A DNA stretch of 64,000 nt from Verminephrobacter eiseniae EF01-2. GTDB taxonomy: Bacteria; Pseudomonadota; Gammaproteobacteria; Burkholderiales; Burkholderiaceae_C. The notes beneath the pieces were generated by a model. It was not told the origin of the DNA. It saw only the letters and a list, made by a program, of their open reading frames with translations, and ran no database searches. The stretch covers positions 2,046,001 through 2,110,000 of the forward strand of contig NC_008786.1 of the NCBI RefSeq assembly GCF_000015565.1. The letters are read 5' to 3'. Of this stretch, positions 28,837-35,713 are shown one piece after another. A program made the translations under genes and the position numbers. Position 1 is the stretch's first letter, and every line of letters begins with the position of its first letter.

Positions 28837-29821
28837 GGCTCGAACTCCAGCGCCGCGAAGCAGGCATCGAGCTCCGGCACCACGCCGAAGGCCAGACGCC
28901 GCGTGGCCAGCTTCTGGGCCAGTGCCAGTTTCTCGCTGGTGCCTTTGGCTTGGGCGATCAGCGCCTTGTAGTCTGTGGGATCGGTTGCCAGTGTGGTCAG
29001 ATCGGTCTTTGTTCCCTTGATGCGCCCATAGATTTCGTTCGCCCCCAGCTTGCAGTCCAGCTCGTTCCATTGCATGGCCTGCATGTTGCCGGGGCGCTGG
29101 AAGAGCAGGGCGGACAGGAGCAGGGCGGCGCGTGTGACTGGCTGGCCGGAATAGTCGTGGATGGCCCGCATCAGTTCGCCGGCCTGTGCGGGCTCCAGGA
29201 TGGCGGCCATGTGCTTGATGTTCAGCGGCTGCAGCGCGCCGTGAAGGTCGGGAGCGGGATTGCGCTCGCAGCGGCGGTGGCCACCCCATAGCGGAACACC
29301 TGGCCAGCCGTCTGCCGCAATGTGTGTGCCGTTTCCCGGGCCCCGCGCTTTTCAATTTTGCGCAGCGTGTTGAGCAGCATGGGGGCGGTGATCTCGGGTA
29401 GGGGAACAGGACCGATCCAGGGGAACAAGTCCTTTTCCATCCGTTCAAGCCAACGTTCCCCGTACTGCTTGCTCCACCCGCTGGCCTTGGTGGCATGCAA
29501 CTCGCGAGCGACTTCTTCGAAGGTGTTGGCTTCCGCCAGCTGAAGTTCAAGCCGCTCGATCTGCCGGCGTTTGGACGGGTCAGAGCCCGACTGCAGGATG
29601 CGGCGGGCGAGATCACGCTCGCTGCGGGCTTGCTTCAGGGAAACCGCTGGGTAGGTGCCGAGCGCGAGGCGCTTTTCCTTGGTGGCAAAGCGGTATTTCC
29701 AGAACCAGCGTTTGAATCCGGTCGGTGATATTTCCAGGTACAGGCCACCGGCATCGGTCAGCCGGGCACGCGCTTTGCCCGGCAGGCACACCGCGGATTT
29801 GCAGGCGATTTCGGTCAACAT
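28833..29821 (-). pseudogene. P4-type site-specific integrase, frameshifted and truncated
   Basis: The N-terminal part (from MLTEIACKSAV at 29821) is a normal P4-type tyrosine integrase: arm-binding domain with GGLYLEISPTGFKRWFWKYR and TYPAVSLKQAR, then GQVFRYGVAT. Near 29275 one base is missing: the next frame continues smoothly with RNPAPDLHGALQPLNIKHMAAI, ending the original frame early. The catalytic domain goes on to LLFQRPGNMQAMQWNE (first catalytic arginine) but then changes to unrelated sequence ending FAALEFEP, so the HxxR and tyrosine parts are absent. Two separate lesions make it inactive. It is transcribed away from the adjacent tRNA-Arg, the usual arrangement for a tRNA-targeted island. 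Confidence 0.85.
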
Positions 29822-29881
29822 GGGGGAACGACCTCGGTTGAGTGGCCCAAAATCGGGCCTCGTTCCCCCAATTGTTCCCCC
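29822..29881. repeat. GTTCCCCC motifs near right island end
   Basis: GTTCCCCC occurs at 29862 and 29874, and its inverse GGGGGAAC at 29822-29829 overlapping the integrase start. They sit 125-185 bases from the tRNA end, and the direct pair mirrors the pair near the left end. Likely integrase arm sites, the one at the start codon possibly also used for autoregulation. Confidence 0.5.
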
Positions 29882-30005
29882 GTTTTGGGTGAGCTGCAAT
29901 GGGTCAGTCCGGAATCTTGCGGGACGTCAATTTCAATAAACTGTATTGAAATCAACGGCTTGCGAGACAATCTGGGACTTACTGGGACCTCTTGAAACTT
30001 ATCAA

Positions 30006-30082
30006 TGGCCTGCCCGGAGGGACTCGAACCCCCGACCTATAGCTTAGAAGGCTATTGCTCTATCCGGTTGAGCTACGGGCAG
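30006..30082 (-). tRNA. tRNA-Arg (anticodon TCT)
   Basis: Read on the minus strand it begins CTGCCCG and ends CGGGCAG, a perfect 7-bp acceptor stem, followed by discriminator G and an encoded CCA. The D region has TAGCTCAACCGGATAGAGC, the anticodon loop CTTCTAA (anticodon TCT) is closed by ATAGC/GCTAT, and the T arm has GGGTTCGAGTCC. It decodes AGA/AGG, rare codons in a high-GC genome. Its 3' end is the apparent attachment site of the island to its left. Confidence 0.95.
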
Positions 30083-30172
30083 TCATTGCACCGATATGGC
30101 ACTGACTCGGCCGGCGCCAAGCGCCCGATCATACCTGCTGGCACTGCCCGATCGACCCATGAAAACCGGGGC

Positions 30173-30325
30173 AACACCAACGCGCCTGCGGTCCGGTGTG
30201 TGCCGGCGCGCATGGGCGGCACAGGCCGCCGGGGCCGTGGCGACGGTCGTGCAGTTCGGTCACGAACTGGCCGCCGCAATGTGCGCACCGGGGGTGCGGG
30301 TCGGCATGTCCATGTCGGCATGGGA
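30173..30325 (-). pseudogene. Fragment of a second flhC (C-terminal zinc-binding part)
   Basis: About 150 bases match the 3' part of the intact flhC at 34406-34560, including 23 identical bases (30256-30278 versus 34500-34522), in the same orientation. Read on the minus strand it encodes CAHCGGQFVTELHDRRH and CRPC, keeping the four cysteines of the FlhC zinc site, but nothing of the rest of FlhC lies upstream. So it is a broken duplicate, or the end left by recombination. It fills the gap between tRNA-Arg and the LysR gene, which holds no other gene. Confidence 0.7.
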
Positions 30326-30416
30326 ACGGTCGGTCTTGCTGGTTGCGTTTTCTCAGGGTCGGGAAATCCCCCGCAGCAAAGTGTCGTCGTGCGCTGGCTC
30401 GTGCCGCAGGCGATTC

Positions 30417-31397
30417 TCAGCGTGAAATGCGGATCGTTGTCGTCGAAGACGGTGAGAACGAGCGCGGGGCGGGGCTGGATGTCATTGCGGAAATGGCACC
30501 CAACGATCCCAGGCGTTCCTTCAAGAAGGCAATAAAGCCCGCGACCTGGCCTGACTGCTCCCCCGTGCGGCGGGCGATGGCTATGGCGATGCCCAGTTGC
30601 TCGCCCTCGTCGAGGTCTTTGTACAGGACGCCCTTGCGCTGCATGGTCTTGAGCGAGCGGGGAATCAGGGCGACACCTTGCCCTTCGGCGACCAGGCTCA
30701 AGAGGATATGGTAGTCCGACGGCTCGATGATGCGGGGCGGGGCGAAGCGGTTGCGCGCGAAGATGCGCTCGCAATGATCGTGGTAGGCCGGGTTGAGTTT
30801 GCGGTCGAACCAAAAGAGATGGTCTTGACGGATGTCGCTCAGGGACAGCTTGCGCTTCTTGCCGGCCGGATGATCCACGGCAAGGCCCACGACCATAGGC
30901 TCGTCCAGCAGATGCTCCACGACCAAGCCTTCCGTGTGCGATGGCAGGCCAATCACCGCGACATCCAGGACGCCACGGTTCAAGTCGCGCACGCAGGCGG
31001 CCGAGAGCTGCCGCTTCACGTTGAGGCGAATCGATGGAAAGCGCTGCGCAAATTCCGGCTCTATCCACGAAAAAAGGCTGGCATCAATGACGGTGGTGAT
31101 GCCCAGATTCAACCCGGATCGCTCGGCCGGTTGCTGGCCGAACTGCGAGACCAGTCGATCGGAGTCTCTGAGCAGTGCCCGCGCCCGTTCCAAAAACAGC
31201 ATCCCGGTATCGGTCAGCGCGATGCGCCGGCCACCCCGCTCAAAGAGCAGCGCGCCAAGGTGCTCTTCCAGCGCGTGTATTTGCCTGCTCAGCGGCGGTT
31301 GTGTGATGCACAGCCGCGTTGCGGCGCGCCGGAAACTCAATTCCTCCGCCACGGCAACGAAGTATTTCAACTGCCTGAGATTCACAGACCTGTCCAT
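30417..31397 (-). CDS. LysR-family transcriptional regulator
   Basis: 326 residues, a little longer than typical (about 300). The winged helix-turn-helix is at the N-terminus (RQLKYFVAVAEELSFRRAATRLCITQPPLSRQIHALEE), in the style of CatR/BenM-type regulators of aromatic degradation, followed by a substrate-binding domain with GLNLGITTVIDASLF and LVAEGQGVALIPRSL. The extra, serine- and arginine-rich C-terminus (last 25 residues) looks read through from what was non-coding sequence and may be altered by the flhC-fragment junction just downstream. It is divergent from the carboxymuconolactone-decarboxylase-like gene with a dyad in between. Confidence 0.92.
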   Translation of the reverse strand: MDRSVNLRQLKYFVAVAEELSFRRAATRLCITQPPLSRQIHALEEHLGALLFERGGRRIALTDTGMLFLERARALLRDSDRLVSQFGQQPAERSGLNLGITTVIDASLFSWIEPEFAQRFPSIRLNVKRQLSAACVRDLNRGVLDVAVIGLPSHTEGLVVEHLLDEPMVVGLAVDHPAGKKRKLSLSDIRQDHLFWFDRKLNPAYHDHCERIFARNRFAPPRIIEPSDYHILLSLVAEGQGVALIPRSLKTMQRKGVLYKDLDEGEQLGIAIAIARRTGEQSGQVAGFIAFLKERLGSLGAISAMTSSPAPRSFSPSSTTTIRISR

Positions 31398-31419
31398 TTT
31401 TCTCCCTGCCGCAGCATTC

Positions 31420-31436
31420 GATACCCAAAAGGTATC
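31420..31436. promoter_or_regulatory. LysR-type dyad operator
   Basis: GATACC and GGTATC separated by CAAAA: a perfect 6-5-6 dyad that fits the T-N11-A LysR box, 23 bases from the LysR start and 50 bases from the divergent gene's start. Very likely the LysR protein's binding site. Confidence 0.65.
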
Positions 31437-31485
31437 AATAAATTAAACATTGGTCAAGCAAAATATAAATCCTTATCGTTTGTGC

Positions 31486-32313
31486 ATGAACCAACCACTT
31501 GACGAAACAAATCGCAGCACCTATGAGCTTGGGCTGGAATGCCTGTGCACTGTCGAGGCAACAGGCAATCCTGCGATCATTGCTGCCATGGCGGACATTT
31601 GCCCCGATCTTGGGAGATTGGCCATCAGTTTCGTGTATGGCGAAATCTACCAGCGGCCGCACCTGAGCTACCGCGACAGGCAATTGGTTACCGTGGCTGC
31701 TCTGGCCGCGCTGGGCAATGCGCGGCCACAATTGAAATTCCACATCGCCGCTGCGCTCAATGTGGGATGCACCGGCGCTGAAATCATCGAATCGATGATA
31801 CAACTCGTGCTCTACGCGGGCTTTCCCGCCGCCTTGAACGGTGTCTTTGCGGCCAAGGAAGTGTTTGACGAACGCAAGCTGAATTTCATTCCCGAGACCA
31901 CCATGTCTTGCGCTCCCGATGCCAGATTCCAGAAAGGCATGGAGGCACTTTCGCGCATCGATGGCCATGCCGGGGAAGCGGTGATTTCCGCGCTGAAAGG
32001 AATAGCCCCGGACCTGGGCCGTTTCATCGTCGAGTTTGGTTTTGGCGAAATTTACAAGCGCCCCGCGCTGGGGCTGCTGGAGCGCGAGATGATTACCGTC
32101 GCGGCGCTTGCTGCGCTGGGCACCGCCACGCCCCAACTCAAGGTGCATATTCATGGCCTTCTGAATGTGGGCGGTACGCGTGAACAGATGGTCGAATTGG
32201 CCATTCATATCGCGGCCTATGCAGGTTTTCCGGCCGCCATCAACGCTGCCCTTCTGGCGAAAGAAGTATTTGCCGAGCGAGATGTCGATGGCGGCGCGAC
32301 ATGCGCGGTATGA
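31486..32313 (+). CDS. Carboxymuconolactone decarboxylase-family protein, two tandem domains
   Basis: 275 residues formed by two similar halves: GRLAISFVYGEIYQRPHLSYRDRQLVTVAALAALG and GRFIVEFGFGEIYKRPALGLLEREMITVAALAALG, each followed by PQLKFHI or PQLKVHI and YAGFPAA. This is the CMD/AhpD fold; neither half has the AhpD CxxC pair, so a peroxidase role is unlikely and a decarboxylase-like or ring-cleavage-product role more probable. The ATG at 31486 gives the normal N-terminus. Probably controlled by the divergent LysR regulator. Confidence 0.88.
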   Translation: MNQPLDETNRSTYELGLECLCTVEATGNPAIIAAMADICPDLGRLAISFVYGEIYQRPHLSYRDRQLVTVAALAALGNARPQLKFHIAAALNVGCTGAEIIESMIQLVLYAGFPAALNGVFAAKEVFDERKLNFIPETTMSCAPDARFQKGMEALSRIDGHAGEAVISALKGIAPDLGRFIVEFGFGEIYKRPALGLLEREMITVAALAALGTATPQLKVHIHGLLNVGGTREQMVELAIHIAAYAGFPAAINAALLAKEVFAERDVDGGATCAV

Positions 32314-32399
32314 AAAGCGCGGAATTGGGGCCGATCCGGATTGGGCATGGATGGCGCGAAATGACTGCGACAACCGCTTTGGCAGTAGTGCTGAACATG

Positions 32400-32449
32400 C
32401 TAGTGTCGCGTCACCGATCATCTACATCTGATCCGTGACGCGACACTAG
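32400..32449. mobile_element. 50-base palindromic MITE-like element (short relative of the one at 59.5 kb)
   Basis: A hairpin: 21-base arms with one mismatch around an eight-base loop. The arm contains TGTCGCGTCACCGATCA, 17 bases identical to the terminus of the 59,524-59,689 element. It is flanked by CTAG on both sides, which may be part of the repeat or a target duplication. It lies 86 bases after the decarboxylase-like gene and could also act as a terminator. Confidence 0.6.
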
Positions 32450-32551
32450 TGCTTCTATTCGATGCTTTATCGGCAGAAAATCGTTTCAACGCCGGAGACG
32501 GCGCAATTCTCTGACACTCCGCTCTGGCATCGAGGCCAAGGAATTCATCCG

Positions 32552-33475
32552 ATGAAAACCACCCCAAATACGGCCGTCTTGCTGACGCTGCTCGCTACCT
32601 TCTTCTGGGGATCCAACTTTCAGGCAACCAGGTTTGCGCTATCTGGCCTGCCGCCCTGGACAGCCTCCGTCGAGCGCTTTCTGATTGCGGTCGCAGGCAT
32701 TTTCTTGATCATGGCCATCAAGGAAGGGGTGCGCCGGGACATTTTGTCGCGCAATTTGCTCGCCTTCATCCTGCTGGGCGTGATCGGCGTAGCAGGGTTC
32801 AACGGCGCGCTTTTCGTGGGCCTGCAGAGTGCAAGCCCCATCACTGCATCGCTCATCATGGCGACCACGCCGATCTCGGCCAATATCATCGAGGCGATCT
32901 TGGGCAAGCGGATGCCCGGGATGGATCGGATCATCGGCATGGCCATCAGCCTTGTGGGCGTATCCCTTGTGATTACCGAGGGGCAAATCCTGTCGGGACA
33001 TCTGGTGTTTGCCTCCGGGGATCTGATCATTCTTGCCGGCTCGATCTGCTGGGCGGCTTATACGGTCGGCACCCGCGCCTTCGTGTCTGGTGCGACGCCG
33101 CTGGAAACCACGGGTTGGACAATGCTTTTTGGCACCATCGCCTTGGTCATTGTCGCGTTCATCTGCGAAAACCCGATTCAGGCCGCGATCGGGGGAACGG
33201 GGCTGAGCTTTGCCGCAACGCTGTGGATGGGAACGGCAGGGTCTGTCCTTGCCTATCTTTTCTGGAACGTCGGTATCGCTGTGCGTGGTCCGGGCAAGAC
33301 GTCGATCTTCTTCAACTTCGTGCCGGTCTTTGCGCTGCTGATCCAACTCACGATGGGCATTGTGCCGCACGCTGTCCAGATCATCGGGATCGTCATCACA
33401 ATTTTGGGCGTTTTCGTGGGGCAGGGCCGCTTTTCGGGCTTGCTTTTCAAACGTAGCGCCGTCTCCCGGAAATGA
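32552..33475 (+). CDS. EamA/DMT-superfamily membrane transporter
   Basis: 307 residues with ten predicted membrane helices in two EamA repeats (LLTLLATFFWGSNFQATRFAL starts the first; DLIILAGSICWAAYTVGTRAF the second). Inner-membrane exporter or metabolite transporter; substrate unknown. The ATG at 32552 gives the canonical start; an AAGGAATT site precedes it. It follows the decarboxylase-like gene and the short hairpin element and is followed by a beta-propeller gene on the same strand. Confidence 0.88.
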   Translation: MKTTPNTAVLLTLLATFFWGSNFQATRFALSGLPPWTASVERFLIAVAGIFLIMAIKEGVRRDILSRNLLAFILLGVIGVAGFNGALFVGLQSASPITASLIMATTPISANIIEAILGKRMPGMDRIIGMAISLVGVSLVITEGQILSGHLVFASGDLIILAGSICWAAYTVGTRAFVSGATPLETTGWTMLFGTIALVIVAFICENPIQAAIGGTGLSFAATLWMGTAGSVLAYLFWNVGIAVRGPGKTSIFFNFVPVFALLIQLTMGIVPHAVQIIGIVITILGVFVGQGRFSGLLFKRSAVSRK

Positions 33476-33539
33476 GGCGCGCGGCATGGTTTCAATCGCC
33501 TCAATACCCCGTCAGCGCCATTCAAGGAGAAATTCCGTC

Positions 33540-34364
33540 ATGAACCGTCGCAATATTTTGGCATTTGCCGCCAGCTATCCGCTGCTTGCTTGCGGTGCAT
33601 CCGCCCAAGCGGCAGCAAGGCTCTGGCGGCGCGAGCGCATCATTACGGCGGGCCTGTCTTCGCCGGTCGGGATGGGCCTGGACTCGGAGGGCAGGCTGGT
33701 CGTGGCGAACTGGAGCGCCGGCACGGTCATTCGCGTCACGCAGGATGGCAAGACCACCGCGCTGGCAACCGGCCTCAGTGGACCATCGGGCCTGGCCATT
33801 GCTGCGAATGGGGATATTTTCGTTGCTTCGTATAACGAAGACTTGGTGTGGAGGATTCCCGCAGCGGGTGGCAAGCCGGAGGTATTCGTTCGCGGTTTGT
33901 CCACCCCGGCGGGGATTTCTTTCGACAACCGGGGCAAACTGCTGATTGCCAATCGCCGCACCAACCAGATTCTCGCGGTCGACCCCGCAGGCAAGCACTC
34001 GGTGGCGGTGGAAGGTGAATTGCAAACGCCGGTCGGCGCCGTCCAGATGCCGGATGGCGGGTATTTCGTGTCCAACATCGATGGCGGCGTTTCCTGCGCC
34101 GGTCCCGATGGCCGCGCGCGCACCGTCTCGCGCGATTTCGTTGCACCCGGCCCGGGCATCGCCGTTGCCGACGCCGGGTCGGTGTATGTCGTGGATTACG
34201 GCGGAACCGAGGTCAAGCAGGTGCACAAGGATGGCACTACCCATGTTGTCGCAGCAGGTTTTCGCAGCCCTGCAGGAATTGCCCTGTCTGCCGATCGGCG
34301 CCGGGCGGTGGTTACCGATTGGGGTTCCAATGCGGCTTATGAAATGTCGATCGGCGCCGGTTAG
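33540..34364 (+). CDS. Exported NHL/SMP-30-like beta-propeller protein
   Basis: 274 residues with an N-terminal signal (MNRRNILAFAASYPLLACGASAQA), so periplasmic; the LLAC could also be a lipobox. The rest consists of repeated blades: GLSSPVGMGLDSEGRLVVAN, GLSGPSGLAIAANGDIFVAS, GLSTPAGISFDNRGKLLIAN, ELQTPVGAVQMPDGGYFVSN, GFRSPAGIALSADRRRAVVT. Members include gluconolactonase-like hydrolases and binding proteins. No catalytic site can be assigned. It ends 41 bases before the convergent flhC. Confidence 0.82.
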   Translation: MNRRNILAFAASYPLLACGASAQAAARLWRRERIITAGLSSPVGMGLDSEGRLVVANWSAGTVIRVTQDGKTTALATGLSGPSGLAIAANGDIFVASYNEDLVWRIPAAGGKPEVFVRGLSTPAGISFDNRGKLLIANRRTNQILAVDPAGKHSVAVEGELQTPVGAVQMPDGGYFVSNIDGGVSCAGPDGRARTVSRDFVAPGPGIAVADAGSVYVVDYGGTEVKQVHKDGTTHVVAAGFRSPAGIALSADRRRAVVTDWGSNAAYEMSIGAG

Positions 34365-34405
34365 CGCAGCAAAGGCGCTTCGTCCTCCACGTTTGCCCAT
34401 CCAAC

Positions 34406-34960
34406 TCAATGCAGCATCAACGCGCCTGCGACCCGGCTTTTGCCGGCGCGGGCGGGCGGGTGGCACAGGCCGCAGATGAAGTGGCGGCTCTCGTACAACT
34501 CGGTCACGAACTGGCCGCCGCAGCGCGCGCACCGAGTGCGGGTCAACATGCCGGCGTCGACGAACTTCACCAGGCGCCAGGCGCGGGTGAAGGACAGCAG
34601 CGGCGCAATCGCGGTCGTGGTCACCTGTTCGTCGTACAGGCGGTAGGCCCGGATCAGTAGTTCCACGGCATCCAGGTCCAGGCCCTTGGAGAGGTACTCG
34701 TAGATGTTCAGGAACAGCGAGCTGTGGATGTTCTCCTGCCAGGTCAGAAACCAGTCGGTCGAAAATGGCAACTGCCCTTTGGACGGAGACTTGCCGGCGA
34801 TCTCTTTGTACAGGCGGATCAGCCGCTCATACGACAGCGTGGTTTCCGATTCCAGCACCTGCATCCGGGCACCCATGCGGATCAGCACTGCCGCGCGTTC
34901 GATCTGCCGGGATTCATTCAGAACGCTTTTCACGCGGGCTTTGGCAACGTTGGTGGACAT
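34406..34960 (-). CDS. flhC: Flagellar master regulator subunit FlhC
   Basis: 184 residues, full length. It begins with the DNA-binding, helix-rich part and ends with the zinc site CARCGGQFVTELYESRHFICGLC. With FlhD it forms the FlhD4C2 activator of flagellar class II promoters. flhD is directly upstream, nine bases away. No flagellar structural genes are in the window. A broken second copy of its 3' end lies at 30173-30325. Confidence 0.96.
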   Translation of the reverse strand: MSTNVAKARVKSVLNESRQIERAAVLIRMGARMQVLESETTLSYERLIRLYKEIAGKSPSKGQLPFSTDWFLTWQENIHSSLFLNIYEYLSKGLDLDAVELLIRAYRLYDEQVTTTAIAPLLSFTRAWRLVKFVDAGMLTRTRCARCGGQFVTELYESRHFICGLCHPPARAGKSRVAGALMLH

Positions 34961-34969
34961 GGCGCGCTT

Positions 34970-35320
34970 TCAGAGCACTTCCGACACGCGGCTGGCCATC
35001 AGGATGCCGGCGTGCAGCGCGTTGGTGGCTTCGTTGCCCACCTTTTTGGCTGCATGGTCCGGCGCGTGGCTGGTGGCGTGATTGGTCAGCAGGCCCCACA
35101 CCAGGTTGTCGTCGACACGCAGGCGGCACAGCAGCGTGCTTCTGGACGCCAGTTTCATCACCTGCGCTGCCGACAGCGCGGCCAGGATATCGGCCGATTC
35201 CTCGTTCATGCCCAGGCGGAAAACCGCTTCGGCCTTGTCTTGGCGGATCAGGGTCTGCGCCAGCATCAGGTAGGTGAGGTTGGCTTCGCGGATTTCCGCC
35301 AGCAGTTGTTCTTGGAGCAT
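34970..35320 (-). CDS. flhD: Flagellar master regulator subunit FlhD
   Basis: 116 residues matching FlhD (EIREANLTYLMLAQTLIRQDKAEAVFRLGM, LAALSAAQVMKLASRSTLLCRLR). Dimeric partner of FlhC. First gene of the flhDC operon; a GGAAAT sequence lies before the ATG and about 390 gene-free bases upstream offer room for the heavily regulated promoter typical of flhDC. Confidence 0.96.
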   Translation of the reverse strand: MLQEQLLAEIREANLTYLMLAQTLIRQDKAEAVFRLGMNEESADILAALSAAQVMKLASRSTLLCRLRVDDNLVWGLLTNHATSHAPDHAAKKVGNEATNALHAGILMASRVSEVL

Positions 35321-35713
35321 GGTGATTTCCTTGGGGGTTCCGGTTCCGGGGTGATCGGTTGAAATGGATTGTGAAATGGCCCCAAGCGGAAATGAAGTCG
35401 GTGTTTGGCGCTATTGCCTGTCTGGTTGTGTGTGGCCGCTTGCAGGAATTTGCCTGACAAGGACTGCAACCAAAGTCCTGCCATGCCAGCGGCGCTGCCT
35501 GCTGCGGGGGCCGCCAGTGGCGCGGGCCGTCACCTGCCGCGTCTGCGCATGCGCGCTGCGCGGGCCGGCACGACCGGCGTGTCGGCGCTGCCACGGCAGA
35601 CCAGGGCGCCATTGGCGCACGCCAGCGCCGCGCCCCGGCGCAGGCCCTGCCGCGCTGGCTGCGGGTTCAAAAGTGCATGACGATGGCGTCGCTGACCCGG
35701 TAGTCGTTTTCCA
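35321..35713. other. Gene-free region upstream of flhDC
   Basis: 393 bases between the flhD start and the 3' end of the D-aminoacylase gene. I see no supported gene, RNA or clear promoter. The left 150 bases are less GC-rich and should include the flhDC promoter; the right half is very GC-rich. A short frame on the minus strand ending ENDYRVSDAIVMHF (stop near 35669) may be a remnant or chance. Confidence 0.5.

Larger units (their letters stand above)
22017..30029. mobile_element. Candidate genomic island integrated at tRNA-Arg
   Basis: An 8 kb segment bounded on the right by the 3' end of tRNA-Arg(TCT), next to which lies a P4-type integrase gene, and on the left by a degenerate copy of that tRNA end. 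GTTCCCCC motifs sit inside both ends in the same orientation, like integrase arm sites. Cargo is a MarR-hydrolase-Bug set, a Gfo/Idh-PhyH-LacI set and a plasmid-like small membrane protein. The integrase is broken, so the island is probably fixed. The real left limit could lie farther left if this end is an older scar. Confidence 0.55.
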
